From: JABAAE01 sp905480545 | GTDB lineage: Bacteria > Planctomycetota > Planctomycetia > Pirellulales > Pirellulaceae | Assembly (NCBI GenBank): GCA_943788025.1 | Contig: CALSOR010000011.1 | Location: 1-64,000, forward strand | Reading direction: 5' to 3' | Length of the DNA stretch: 64,000 nt | In this document: piece by piece, positions 30,311-40,181 of the stretch | Position numbering within the stretch: position 1 is the first letter of the stretch | Layout of the letters: each line of letters opens with the position of its first letter | The notes under the pieces: generated by a model | Seen by the model: only the letters and a program-made list of their open reading frames with translations | Database searches by the model: none | What the model was told of the DNA's origin: nothing | Position numbers and translations under genes: made by a program

Positions 30311-30609
30311 TAACGAATTGCTTTCGATTGCTGATCAGTTTGTTGCATGTACCGGGTCCAACAAACGAGACAAACTCTCGCAACGAAAAAACCAGCAATT
30401 GCGACCAACATATGCATGGAGCCGACCTGCAAAACAAATAAAATACAAGCCGCTACAAGAGAAAGTCGGGCTGCAAAACTGGTCAGATAAAAAACGAACG
30501 GATGCTTCGACTTCCCAAGTCTTTGGACCGTCCACAAAAGCCCGCCAAAATAGAGCAAGCCGAGAATTAGTCCGGCAACAAACGCCATAACCGCGTCGAT
30601 CAATGTCAT
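30310..30609 (-). CDS. atpR: N-ATPase accessory subunit AtpR
   Basis: 99 aa with three predicted membrane segments (AFVAGLILGLLYFGGLLW, FYLTSFAARLSLVAACILFV, MLVAIAGFFVARVCLVCW). AtpR occurs only in N-type ATPase operons, between atpQ and atpB, and is thought to help c-ring assembly or supply an arginine to it. It overlaps atpQ by 4 bases. Confidence 0.9.
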   Translation of the reverse strand: MTLIDAVMAFVAGLILGLLYFGGLLWTVQRLGKSKHPFVFYLTSFAARLSLVAACILFVLQVGSMHMLVAIAGFFVARVCLVCWTRYMQQTDQQSKAIR

Positions 30610-30920
30610 GAAATAATCTCCTTATTGATCCAGTACCAAGCGTTAGCGCAGCCAATAAAGACGCCGATAAACAACAGCGTCAGTTGCCACGAAACCTGGC
30701 CCGGCCATCGGTTGTCAATCCATGTGCCCAAGAACACGCCAAATAGGGTCGGAAGCACGACAGACCAACCCACCAGCCCAAACATTCCCAGCCCGAACCA
30801 AGGCGATTGCTTGCCCGCGAGCTTTGATTTAATTTTGCGATTCCCTTTTTTCTCTACGGTACGTTCAAATTCGTCAAGCGATTCTCCGTGCGATTGATTT
30901 GGCCGGTGCTTTGATGACAT
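30606..30920 (-). CDS. atpQ: N-ATPase accessory subunit AtpQ (AtpI/AtpZ-like)
   Basis: 104 aa: a charged N-terminal tail of about 45 residues, then two membrane helices (LGMFGLVGWSVVLPTLFGVFLG and QLTLLFIGVFIGCANAW). Position between atpC and atpR and the two-helix form identify AtpQ. It shares a TAATG junction with atpC. Probably an Mg2+/c-ring assembly factor like AtpI/AtpZ (family inference). Confidence 0.88.
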   Translation of the reverse strand: MSSKHRPNQSHGESLDEFERTVEKKGNRKIKSKLAGKQSPWFGLGMFGLVGWSVVLPTLFGVFLGTWIDNRWPGQVSWQLTLLFIGVFIGCANAWYWINKEIIS

Positions 30921-31315
30921 TACACGACCTCCGATTGCATCTCAAAGAATTTACGCAAGAAACTGGCTTCCAAACTGGCCACCGCTGTTTGACAGGCACG
31001 ATCATTTTCATCAAGTTGCAAAAAACGATCGTGGACTGTCTGCTTCAACGTCTCCAAGGTCGGCCCGCGCAGCGCTCTTCGAACAGAAATCGATACGACA
31101 TCACCTTGTTTAACAAGTAGCCCGTGATCATTCGCAAAATAGATGATTTCGCCATTTAATTCCGTTAACATTAAGATTCCGGGAACAAGCGGCGACAGGT
31201 AATCGGTGTGCTTGGGCAACACGCAAAAATTTCCATGAATCCCTTCAGCGATAACTTTGGTTACCGGCTGTTGAAGGACAATCGACGTTGGAATCGACAA
31301 CTTGACGGTCATCAT
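30920..31315 (-). CDS. atpC: N-ATPase epsilon subunit
   Basis: 131 aa with the N-terminal beta-sandwich of epsilon (VLQQPVTKVIAEGIHGNFCVLPKHTDYL) and a C-terminal helical part (about 85-131). It starts in an overlap with the atpD stop. In N-ATPases epsilon follows beta directly, as here. Confidence 0.94.
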   Translation of the reverse strand: MMTVKLSIPTSIVLQQPVTKVIAEGIHGNFCVLPKHTDYLSPLVPGILMLTELNGEIIYFANDHGLLVKQGDVVSISVRRALRGPTLETLKQTVHDRFLQLDENDRACQTAVASLEASFLRKFFEMQSEVV

Positions 31316-32739
31316 GATCGGTTCGCCTCGTCAATACTGCCAATCATATAGAGTGCCGTTTCAGGCCAATCGTGGAATTCGTCGTTCAAGATTCGTTGAC
31401 ATCCATCCAGCGTGTCCGAAATTGGAACAAATCGGCCTTCAATACCGGTGAATTGCTTGGTGGAGAAGAAGGGTTGTGTGAGAAATCGCTCCAAACGCCT
31501 GGCACGATTAACTATGGCTCGATCATTTTCCGAAAGCTCTTCCAACCCAAGCATCGAAATGATGTCTTTCAGTTCTTCGTAGTGCGCCAGAGATCGACGC
31601 ACGTCCCTTGCAATACCATAGTGTCGTTCGCCAACGATCCTCGGCATTAGCATTTCCGAATTCGACGAAAGGGGATCGATCGCGGGGTAGAGCCCATCGG
31701 CAGCGCGCTGCCGAGAGAGTTTTATGGAAGCACTAAGATGGGAAAAGGTCTGCACCGCGGCAGGATCGGTAAAATCGTCCGCCGGAACATAAACTGCTTG
31801 GACTGAAGTGATCGCACCGCTGGATGTAGAACAAATTCTCTCCTGAAGCGATGCCAGATCGGTCGCGAGCGTCGGTTGGTATCCGACGCGAGACGGCAGC
31901 TCGCCCATTAGCCCGGAAACCTCCATCCCGGCCTGAACAAACCGGAATACGTTATCGATCAACAGAAATACATCCTGATGAACTTGATCGCGGAAATATT
32001 CCGCGATCGTTAAAGCCGCATGTCCAACACGGAATCGAGCTCCCGGCGGCTCGTTCATTTGTCCGAAAATCAAAATCGTATCGTCAAGCACGCCAGCTGA
32101 CCTCATGTCCCGGTACAATTCTTCTGCTTCGCGACAGCGCTCGCCGATTCCACAAAACAAGCTTACGCCTGAATGCTCTCCAACCACATTGTGAATCAAC
32201 TCTGTGATAAGGACCGTTTTTCCAACTCCGGCTCCGCCAAACAATCCGGATTTGCCACCACGTTCCAATGGCGTCAACAAATCAACCAATTTTATTCCAG
32301 TGGGGAACACCGAAGCCTGTGAGGTTCGGCGATGCAGGGCAGGGGGGGCAGAAAGAATCGGCTTGCGTCGGGTGATAGCCAATGGTTCACCACGATCTAT
32401 CGCATCACCAAATACGTTGATCATCCTGCCTTTGAGCGATGCGTCGACTGGTACCGTGAGTGGTCGCTGCATGTCCAGAACTTTGGTTCCCCGCGATACG
32501 TTGCGAACTGGCGACAATGCAATGCAGCGAATCGTGCGGCTATCGAGCTGCGTCACAACTTCGGCAATCACTCCAGACTCGCTTTTTAGATCACTCCCAA
32601 TCCGCAGTTCGTTGTTAATCTCCGGCAGGCCATTATCAAATTTTGCATCGATAACCGTTCCACGAACTCGCACGACCATTCCAACCGCATTTTCCTGCCG
32701 ATTGTCGTCAAAAGCGAATTCTTTCGTGGGAGTAATCAC
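31312..32739 (-). CDS. atpD: N-ATPase beta subunit
   Basis: 475 aa from a GTG at 32739, chosen because GATGAGG precedes it by about 5 bases. Catalytic subunit: Walker A GGAGVGKT (residues 168-175), followed by the catalytic GERCREAEE block and the DNVFRFVQAGMEVS and MGELPSRVGYQPTL stretches. First gene of the operon; a universal stress protein gene lies 73 bases upstream in the same direction. N-terminal extension of about 20 residues before the usual beta-barrel start. Confidence 0.97.
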   Translation of the reverse strand: MITPTKEFAFDDNRQENAVGMVVRVRGTVIDAKFDNGLPEINNELRIGSDLKSESGVIAEVVTQLDSRTIRCIALSPVRNVSRGTKVLDMQRPLTVPVDASLKGRMINVFGDAIDRGEPLAITRRKPILSAPPALHRRTSQASVFPTGIKLVDLLTPLERGGKSGLFGGAGVGKTVLITELIHNVVGEHSGVSLFCGIGERCREAEELYRDMRSAGVLDDTILIFGQMNEPPGARFRVGHAALTIAEYFRDQVHQDVFLLIDNVFRFVQAGMEVSGLMGELPSRVGYQPTLATDLASLQERICSTSSGAITSVQAVYVPADDFTDPAAVQTFSHLSASIKLSRQRAADGLYPAIDPLSSNSEMLMPRIVGERHYGIARDVRRSLAHYEELKDIISMLGLEELSENDRAIVNRARRLERFLTQPFFSTKQFTGIEGRFVPISDTLDGCQRILNDEFHDWPETALYMIGSIDEANRS

Positions 32740-32812
32740 TAAAACCTCATCAAAAATTTAAATCGTCGCTTGGCGTGACGGACCATCAACTACCCGATGT
32801 CACTTGTTTAGA

Positions 32813-33748
32813 TTACGTGTGAAGTCGAATAGGTGAAACAAATCCACTCGGTTTAAGCGCCAAAACAGAACACTCAATTCGTCCCAAAATCTTCTCGGAC
32901 GTATTTCCAGCAATCTCACCGCCAAGCCCGGATTTAGCCACCGTCCCCAACACGACAAGGTCGATTCCTTCACCACGAATAAAATCAGAAATCATTTTAT
33001 CGGGTTCGCCTTTAAACAAATGGACGTTGGCGTCGTCAACACTTGCACCATGTTTCTCCATGAATGTGTCTAGTAAGCGTGATTCCTGATCCAAACACTT
33101 TGCTTGTAAATCGTTGAACTCATCCGAACTCATCCGACTCAACAACATCCGTTCATTCCACAACGACCACGTGTGGAGGATTGACAATTTCCCACCGTGA
33201 TAATCGCTGATCGTTGACGCAAGGTCGTAAATCAGATCATTCAATTCTGCATCGACTTCGTTGTCAGTCGAGGTTTCTACGCAACCGAGGATGCTTTTGA
33301 ATTTCGGTGTCGTTCCTGGTGCCACCAACCAAAGCGGGCAAGGGCACGTTCGTAGTAGACGAAGTGCCGTCCTGCCAAAAAAACCGACCCTACCGCTGCT
33401 TTCCCCCTTGGCAACAGCCAAAGTGAGATCATGATTCCCGCGTATGACCTCCTGGACAATTTCTGTTGAAGCTTTTCCTGACGCCAGGTGCGTTTCTACA
33501 TTGACGTTTTGCGAGCGGGCGATATTGGCGAGTTCCGCAAGCCTTGATTTCTTTTCGTTTTCAATCGCACGTTGCACATCTTCATGGTTGCCCAAAGTCA
33601 CTCGGACGATCCACGGAAACTCTGGAACGATATCCATCAACTTGATTGTCGCACCGGTTTGCTTGGCAATCTCCAAGGCCTCGTCAAAGATTGGATGATG
33701 CTTTAACCGAGTGTCTATCGCTACTAGGATTCTTTTGAATTGATTCAT
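32813..33748 (-). CDS. two-domain universal stress protein
   Basis: 311 aa built from two UspA folds: residues about 4-145 (RILVAIDTRLKHHPIF, with a degenerate GRVGFFGRTALRLLRTCPCPLWLV end) and about 150-302, whose C-terminal GTVAKSGLGGEIAGNTSEKIL matches the ATP-binding G-2x-G-9x-G signature. It lies just upstream of atpD on the same strand, so it may be cotranscribed with the N-ATPase; tandem Usp proteins are often linked to energy stress. Confidence 0.92.
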   Translation of the reverse strand: MNQFKRILVAIDTRLKHHPIFDEALEIAKQTGATIKLMDIVPEFPWIVRVTLGNHEDVQRAIENEKKSRLAELANIARSQNVNVETHLASGKASTEIVQEVIRGNHDLTLAVAKGESSGRVGFFGRTALRLLRTCPCPLWLVAPGTTPKFKSILGCVETSTDNEVDAELNDLIYDLASTISDYHGGKLSILHTWSLWNERMLLSRMSSDEFNDLQAKCLDQESRLLDTFMEKHGASVDDANVHLFKGEPDKMISDFIRGEGIDLVVLGTVAKSGLGGEIAGNTSEKILGRIECSVLALKPSGFVSPIRLHT

Positions 33749-34081
33749 CGAGGGTGCATTGGAATGAGGTGTTGAAACAAAAACAAAACACTTAGGCGAC
33801 GTAACTTAGTGCAAGTCACATGCCACTCGATGATGCATTAGATGGAACCAACAAAACCGAAGGTTTCTCGGTCGCCAGCAATGACTTGTCTTGGTGAAAC
33901 GCCGTTTTCACCCCCACAACGAAGACGAATTTCGCATGTGAGCGATATCGCTCGCAAGCGTGATTCTCAACGCCTACAGTTTCGAATGCACTTCCCGTCG
34001 ACTTGCAGCTGAAACCATTGTGCGAATTCGCACGCATAAACCAAGCAGCACCCCACTTTCCAAGACTTTTCCGTTGCGTGC
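33749..34081. other. gene-free stretch
   Basis: About 330 bases between the adaptor gene stop and the Usp start. A 73-aa minus-strand frame here has no domain and poor composition. Likely Usp/N-ATPase promoter region; no specific element assigned. Confidence 0.4.
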
Positions 34082-35281
34082 CTAGTCGAGCCGCTTCACT
34101 TTTGAGCCTGCTTCAATATCGTCACCTGGATAAACGATCACCTCGTCACTGGCGGATAGCCCATTCAGAATTTCAGTGTGCGACTCGTTTTGAGATCCAA
34201 TATCTACTTCTTGCAATTGAGCGATATTGTTGATAATTTTAAAAACATGCCATTCGCGTTGGCTCCGGAAGAGTGCACTATTTGGAATCAGTGTAACATT
34301 CTCAAGGTCGCTTATTGTAATTCTTGCTTCCACCCGATAACCGTCACCCAATTTTGCGATACGGTCCAAGGGTTCATTGAATTCCGCTATTACGTTGACC
34401 CTTTGTTCTTCGACGCCCAACGATGAAACCTTAGTAAACGCCGCCGGTTCAATGACACGAACGTTCCCCGTCAGATTTTCGTCGCCTCCCCAGTGCTCAA
34501 TCGTCACCGTGGCATGAGGGCGGATTCGTACGGCGTCGGTAGACAATACATCAATTTCAATTTCAAGGTTTTGCGGATCGCCAATTTCAATCAAAGGTGC
34601 TCCCACACCGACGACCGTTGCACTTTCTTGAAAAACACGTAACACCTTTCCACCTATCGGCGACGAAACCTCAAATGGCTTTGAATTGAATTCATCGCCG
34701 TTTGAAAATTGCAGCAGCGCCGCTTCGGCCATCTTCAATTCAAATTTCGCAATCTCAGAATCAAATTTCGTGGTTCGAATTGCCTGCGTATTGGCCAGAA
34801 AGGCGCTACGAGCGACATCGTACTCATCTTGCGAAATAGATTTTGCTTCGATCATGCGTTTTGCCCTCTCATGTTTTTTCTGACTAAGTTCGAAGTTGAC
34901 TTGTACTCGCTTGGCATTTGCTTCCGCCCGTTTCATCGATGCTTTTGCCTGTTCAACACGGGCCTTTGCTTCAGCTAGAGACCGAGCGTCCAACATGGAG
35001 GGATCAGCGGGGAGGATGACCGCGATCAAACTACCATCGCAACAAACTTCATCACCAGGTTTCAACTCGATCCGAGAGAGTCGTCCGGCAACCGGTGAGG
35101 AGACTATGTACTTCTCGCGGATGCGGGTTTTTCCATCTTCTTGAACCGAAACCCGGAGGTCACCGATTCTTACCATTTCGGTTTCAGCATCCACCGGTTT
35201 TGGCATAAAAGCCATCACGCCCGCCACGACAATGCCAATTGCAACCAAAGTCCAAATGATGGTATGTATGGATAATTTCAT
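34082..35281 (-). CDS. HlyD-family periplasmic adaptor of an ABC exporter
   Basis: 399 aa: an N-terminal membrane anchor (about 5-25), lipoyl/barrel-sandwich halves (YIVSSPVAGRLSRIELKPGDEV and SPIGGKVLRVFQESATVV) flanking a coiled-coil hairpin (about 90-195), then a beta-barrel and C-terminal domain (ITISDLENVTLIPNSALF). It bridges an inner-membrane pump to an outer-membrane channel. Third gene of the ATPase-permease-adaptor set, 47 bases after the permease. Confidence 0.93.
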   Translation of the reverse strand: MKLSIHTIIWTLVAIGIVVAGVMAFMPKPVDAETEMVRIGDLRVSVQEDGKTRIREKYIVSSPVAGRLSRIELKPGDEVCCDGSLIAVILPADPSMLDARSLAEAKARVEQAKASMKRAEANAKRVQVNFELSQKKHERAKRMIEAKSISQDEYDVARSAFLANTQAIRTTKFDSEIAKFELKMAEAALLQFSNGDEFNSKPFEVSSPIGGKVLRVFQESATVVGVGAPLIEIGDPQNLEIEIDVLSTDAVRIRPHATVTIEHWGGDENLTGNVRVIEPAAFTKVSSLGVEEQRVNVIAEFNEPLDRIAKLGDGYRVEARITISDLENVTLIPNSALFRSQREWHVFKIINNIAQLQEVDIGSQNESHTEILNGLSASDEVIVYPGDDIEAGSKVKRLD

Positions 35282-35328
35282 GAGTGTCTACTCTTTTAGT
35301 CCGGGTGAATTCTATTCCGCGATTGCGT

Positions 35329-37692
35329 TTATTCTCTCGTTTTCAAAACGGAAATTAAATCGAGATGATTAATTCGACGCAACACGACGACGGCGGAAAA
35401 AAAGGTGGCAGTCGCCACCGTCAGAGATGCAAACGCATACGTGCTTACGCTAATAACTAACGGTATTCGATAATTTTCGGTATCAAGACCCTGGATCAAT
35501 CCCCAGGCGAATCCGTAACCGATGAGCCATCCGACAGGAATCGCCAACAACGTAAATATGGTTATTTCCCCCAGCAACACCGTCGCGACCTCGCGACGCG
35601 TAAAGCCAATCACACGCATCGTTGCCAAATCTCGGCTTTGCTCTGAGAATGAAATTCGCGCGCTGTTGTAAACAACGCCGACGGCGATCACCACCGCGAA
35701 TAAGATATTGAACGATCGCATCGTGAGCATGTTCTCTGCAATGGTTTCTAAGAAGCTTTCGATCGTCGCTTCTTTGATTGAAACGCTGGCAACACCAGGT
35801 CGCATTTCCAGTTCGTGAAATACCGCATCCAGCTTATTCACATCAACCTTGAGAAATGCACCCGTCGCGACCTGAGATTCACCCAACAATTGATGCAATA
35901 GTGACTTGCTCATGTATGCGTTTAAGCCACCAAACTCGCTTATTATTGCTGTGACCTCGACTCGTTCGGTGGGTCGCTTCCCCTCCAGGATTTCGACGAT
36001 CAGTTTGTCGCCTTTTTCCACGTCCAAAAGATCCGCCAACTTACTGTTTAGCATTACACCAGACTCTGGAACGCGAACCGGCATTTCCTTGTCGTCAAGT
36101 AGTCGAAACAAATTTGGATTTGGCTGTATTCCAGTAATACCAATTCGGCGGGAACGATGTTCAAACCGGACACGACCGGCAACCCCTCGAATCGTCTCAC
36201 TATTGGTAACACCATCGAGACGTGCAATTTCATGCACGACTTCCGACGTGGCCGGCTCAACAAACCCGACGGTTAAGTCCTGACGTTGTGCCTTTCGAAA
36301 TTGAATGTCGATTAAATAATCCAACGCATCCAGAGAAAAGCTTCCCAGGATCAACACCGCCACCGACATCGCAATTCCAAGGATGGAAACCCCGGACTTG
36401 AATGGCTTGCGTTCCAGATTACGGATGATCATTCGCAATTCAGCGGGAAGTACTCCCGAAGGTATCCAACGTTCAATAAGCGTAGGACGGTAGGAAGGTG
36501 GCGGTTCCGGTCGCATCGCTTCTGCTGGGGGTAATGAAATGGCTTTGCGAACTGCCAACCAGGTACCAACAATTGCCGCAAGCGTGGTGAACAATAACGC
36601 CCACATGACGGCAGGTCGATTGATTTGAAAAGACAGCAGCGGAAATTTATAAAACTCCTGATACATCTCCGTCAAATTCGCCGCCATCCAGAAGCCAAAC
36701 AGTGTGCCAACGAACATTCCCGACAGCGAAATAATGAGTACCAGATTAAGATAATGAAACCCAACCTCTGCGTTGGAATACCCAAATGCTTTTAACGCCG
36801 CGATTTGTTCACGCTGCTGACTAATCATTCGCGAAACAACAATGTTGAGCAAAAATGCGGCGACCGAAAGAAAAATCGCTGGCGCCAGCGTCGCCATTGT
36901 CCGAAGCTGGAGCAATTCATCGGTTACGTATTGATGCGAAAGCTGCTCTGTCCTGTCATAACTTCCAATGCTTCCATAACGATCAAGCAAACGGTCAAGC
37001 TTCTCGATAATTCCTTGTGAGTTCGCTCCATACGATAGCTTTAAAGAGACGTCGTTAAATGCGCTCGACATATCAAACGCCGATTCCAGCTCCCGCCTGC
37101 TCATCCAGAAGATGCCAAATCGTTTTTTGTCCGGCAACATTGCGCCACCCTGAATTTGTATGACGTATTCCGGGGATAAGGCAACGCCGACAATCGTCAA
37201 CTTCTGAATCTTACCATTGATGACTGCTTGCACTGAGTCTCCAAGGTCAAACCGATGAGCTTCAGCAAACATTTCGGAGACGACAACTTCTCCGGACCGA
37301 TCTGGCTCGATCATTCGACCACGAGCGATGTAGATTTTATTAAGCCGTTGCTCACCCGAATCGGGCACAGAAATCAACCGCGCCGTCGCCGGTTCCGGCA
37401 TTCCGGGCACATTAAGTAGAACATTGAAAACCAATCTCGTTTCAACGGCTGATACACCGGGAATATTTTCAATCCTCGGAACGACCGAATCGGGGCAACG
37501 ACGGACCGTCGAAAAAACGTCGGCGAAACGAAAATCTCTATAAAACGATGATTGACCATCCTTCAATGCCGAATAAGCGCACATCGACATGATGAACACC
37601 GCGACACCAGCCGCAATCACCAGCGTGATCGCGAGAGCCTGACCCTTCATATGCAAAAGATCGCGTACTAATTTTCGATCAAGTTTTTGCAT
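35329..37692 (-). CDS. FtsX-type ABC transporter permease
   Basis: 787 aa with two copies of the MacB/FtsX layout: an N-terminal helix (LAITLVIAAGVAVFIMSM), a periplasmic domain, three helices with ISQQREQIAALKAFGYSNAEV, a second membrane helix near 435, another periplasmic domain and a final three-helix FtsX bundle ending LRRINHLDLISVLKTRE. The duplicated form in a single chain is typical of DevC/LolE-like transporters. It follows the ATPase gene by 2 bases. Substrate unknown; export of lipoprotein, glycolipid or peptide is possible. Confidence 0.93.
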   Translation of the reverse strand: MQKLDRKLVRDLLHMKGQALAITLVIAAGVAVFIMSMCAYSALKDGQSSFYRDFRFADVFSTVRRCPDSVVPRIENIPGVSAVETRLVFNVLLNVPGMPEPATARLISVPDSGEQRLNKIYIARGRMIEPDRSGEVVVSEMFAEAHRFDLGDSVQAVINGKIQKLTIVGVALSPEYVIQIQGGAMLPDKKRFGIFWMSRRELESAFDMSSAFNDVSLKLSYGANSQGIIEKLDRLLDRYGSIGSYDRTEQLSHQYVTDELLQLRTMATLAPAIFLSVAAFLLNIVVSRMISQQREQIAALKAFGYSNAEVGFHYLNLVLIISLSGMFVGTLFGFWMAANLTEMYQEFYKFPLLSFQINRPAVMWALLFTTLAAIVGTWLAVRKAISLPPAEAMRPEPPPSYRPTLIERWIPSGVLPAELRMIIRNLERKPFKSGVSILGIAMSVAVLILGSFSLDALDYLIDIQFRKAQRQDLTVGFVEPATSEVVHEIARLDGVTNSETIRGVAGRVRFEHRSRRIGITGIQPNPNLFRLLDDKEMPVRVPESGVMLNSKLADLLDVEKGDKLIVEILEGKRPTERVEVTAIISEFGGLNAYMSKSLLHQLLGESQVATGAFLKVDVNKLDAVFHELEMRPGVASVSIKEATIESFLETIAENMLTMRSFNILFAVVIAVGVVYNSARISFSEQSRDLATMRVIGFTRREVATVLLGEITIFTLLAIPVGWLIGYGFAWGLIQGLDTENYRIPLVISVSTYAFASLTVATATFFSAVVVLRRINHLDLISVLKTRE

Positions 37693-37694
37693 GG

Positions 37695-38414
37695 CTACCA
37701 GTCCAATTCCGACGCCGAAATCTTGTCTTCGTTGGTTTGAACTCCCGAAATGGCACCATCGGAAAGTGAGATGACGCGGTCCGCCATTTTGGCAATTGCC
37801 GCATTATGCGTAATCACCGCAGTCGTCGTTCCAAATTCCTTATTAATATGAGCAATTGCCTCCAACACAACGATTCCGGTTTTGACATCCAGCGCACCGG
37901 TCGGCTCGTCACACAACAATACTCTCGGTCGTTTTGCAATGGCTCGTGCGATTGCAACCCGCTGCTGCTCACCACCGGAAAGCTGAGCCGGAAAATGGTC
38001 AGCACGATTCCGCAAATGAACCATGTCCAACGCATCCAAAGGAGACATTGGATCTTCCGCAATCTCCGTGATCAACTCAACGTTTTCTCGAGCCGTAAGG
38101 CTTGGGATCAAGTTGTAAAACTGAAAAATAAATCCTACGTTTGCTCGCCGGAAACGGGTCAAGTCAGACGGCTGGCTCGCGGTAAGTTCTTTATCTAGAT
38201 AATGCAATGTCCCTGATGTTGGGACGTCGAGGCCGCCAAGGATGTTCAACAAAGTTGACTTGCCACTCCCAGACGCACCAAGAAGAACAACGAACTCTTG
38301 ATCGTAAAGTTCAAGACTAACTCCCCGAAGCGCGTGTACTTTGACCTCGCCCATATCGTAGGTTTTGGTGACCGCTTCTGCCCGAAAAACGGACGTTTGC
38401 ATCGACGAATTCAT
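37695..38414 (-). CDS. ABC transporter ATP-binding protein (MacB/LolD type)
   Basis: 239 aa from the ATG at 38414 (38402 and 38474 are other possible ATGs). Walker A GASGSGKST, Q-loop FQFYNLIP, signature LSGGEQQRVAIARAI, Walker B VLLCDEPTGALD and a switch His in VITHNAAIA are all intact. It energises the FtsX permease encoded directly downstream. Confidence 0.95.
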   Translation of the reverse strand: MNSSMQTSVFRAEAVTKTYDMGEVKVHALRGVSLELYDQEFVVLLGASGSGKSTLLNILGGLDVPTSGTLHYLDKELTASQPSDLTRFRRANVGFIFQFYNLIPSLTARENVELITEIAEDPMSPLDALDMVHLRNRADHFPAQLSGGEQQRVAIARAIAKRPRVLLCDEPTGALDVKTGIVVLEAIAHINKEFGTTTAVITHNAAIAKMADRVISLSDGAISGVQTNEDKISASELDW

Positions 38415-39423
38415 ATTACGTCTTGTGTTTTTGAAAAAAAAAGTGAGTCGTTGGACTGCAAAACGGTTGGACATCGTCGATTGCCTTCTAGATTTTCAAC
38501 CGCACACTACCGCAAGCAATTGCTGTGCCAGTGTGCAAAGATAGCCGCGGAGTATGGACCAAATCAATGGAGCCCTGTAGCCGCATTGGAGCAATTTCAA
38601 ACAGACCCTTGTCGAGCAATTTCACGATGTCCGCCAATTGTCACCACTGCGGCCCTAAATATCAGACCTCTCGATCCCTTGGTGATATGCCCCAACAGGC
38701 CATCCCATGCAATCAACCCAAGGCAGACTCCTGCGTAACATCTCAGGCAGATTCGCGCTCGTTTTCACCGTCATAATGTGCGAATTCGCTCGCAAACGCA
38801 TTTGACTTGATTCCGATTGGCAACAGCATCAAATAATCACATGTTGAATTTATTGAGTGCAACGCCCGCTCGAGCTACTCCGCTGACGCTTGTGAATCGG
38901 TAAAACATACTGGATGAAGACGAGTCCGCTTGTGTCGGAAAAGTGAATGTCGAAGTTCTGTGCGGGACGGAGTTTTGAGAAGTTGGCTCGGCGAAGATTT
39001 ATCTGATCCAAGAATCGGTAATGAAAAGTACATCCTGTTCAATCCCGCGTTAACAACAAAAGCCGCTGCCGTTGAAGCATTTGGAAAATACACGGAGGTT
39101 GGTAAATTATTAAACGAGACGCTGCCGAATTCATTGAACAGGCGGGTACAAAACAACGATCCAACGAACACCATGTCAAATCCCGTTGAGAAGCGATATC
39201 CAACCATCAGCGCTGAATCATCAGAGAGCGTAGCATCTTTGTGCAAACTTGAACCGGCGAGGCCCTATTGCCCCTGCTCCGATCACTTTTTCCAAACGGC
39301 ATTAAGAACTTGGACGCTTCGCTTAAATTGAGTCTCGACTCCAAAATTGAATTCGATCGATACAAAATGCGCAACTGCAGCTGTGCGCATTAATCGAACT
39401 ACACATCATGGCTTTTTGATAGG
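38415..39423. other. gene-free stretch with a palindrome
   Basis: About 1 kb. Two overlapping antisense frames (plus 38930-39331; minus 38875-39246) lack domains and were not accepted. A near-perfect inverted repeat with arms ATGCGCA/TGCGCAT lies at 39367-39390 upstream of the CinA gene; it may be an operator or chance. Confidence 0.4.
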
Positions 39424-39972
39424 ATGGACACTGTGATCTCTAACGAGCTCTACAACTCGACTTGCGTTGTCGCAGACGAACTAGCCAAGTTATTACAAAA
39501 ACATGAATTGAAAATTGTTTTTGCCGAAAGCTGCACGGCTGGACTGGTTTCAGCTATTCTGGCGCACCATCCCGGGATTTCAAAGTGGCTTTGTGGCTCT
39601 GCGGTGACCTACCGAGCGGCAGTTAAAGAAGAGTGGCTACAGATTGACCCTGATTTGATCAAACAATTTACAGCCGTTAGCCCTGAAGTCACGATTGAAA
39701 TGGCAAGATCAGTACTCACCAAGACAAACGATGCGGATTTATCCATCGCAATCACGGGTCATTTGGAGCCAGGAGCATCGGAAAATGGAGCGTTTGTCAT
39801 TTTGTCCAAAGGGACACGCGAAACCGGCTCTGATACGCGAGCAGACAGCGAACGCTTCCGACTCCACGAATCGACACGATGTTTAAGGCAATGGGAGGCC
39901 GCAAAACTGGCCATCCATGCGGCCATCCAACACGTCAATAACCTGCAAACACCGACGAATATACCTGAGTGA
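39424..39972 (+). CDS. CinA C-terminal family (nicotinamide-nucleotide amidohydrolase)
   Basis: 182 aa, the stand-alone PncC-type domain: ELAKLLQKHELKIVFAESCTAGL near the N-terminus with the Ser/Cys active-site stretch ESCTAGLV, CGSAVTYRAAVKEEWL and the terminal ITGHLEPGASENG. It hydrolyses NMN to nicotinate mononucleotide in NAD salvage or clears damaged nucleotides. The final 40 residues are divergent. Monocistronic by spacing. Confidence 0.88.
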   Translation: MDTVISNELYNSTCVVADELAKLLQKHELKIVFAESCTAGLVSAILAHHPGISKWLCGSAVTYRAAVKEEWLQIDPDLIKQFTAVSPEVTIEMARSVLTKTNDADLSIAITGHLEPGASENGAFVILSKGTRETGSDTRADSERFRLHESTRCLRQWEAAKLAIHAAIQHVNNLQTPTNIPE

Positions 39973-40181
39973 GGAACTGCGTTCATCCGAAAGTGACATA
40001 ACGGCGGAATCAGCGCCGCCAGAATAAAGGATACAATGAGTTGCTGTTCTCGCAAAGAATTTCTGGAGCAACCAACAGCAATTATCTGCTAACCACGTTC
40101 AACAAGATATTCACTGATCAGCGGTGGCCAGCTAGCGGCATCAATTGAACGAAGTCCCTACCAATACAAAGCACATTTCGA

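Noticed and set aside
33816..34037. 73-aa minus-strand frame upstream of the Usp gene
   Set aside because: No protein-like features or ribosome-binding site.
38875..39331. Overlapping antisense frames (123 and 133 aa)
   Set aside because: No domain, no start signal, biased composition, and they contradict each other; treated as non-coding.
40012..40029. GGCGG/CCGCC hairpin after the CinA gene
   Set aside because: Short stem and no T-tract, so not called as a terminator.
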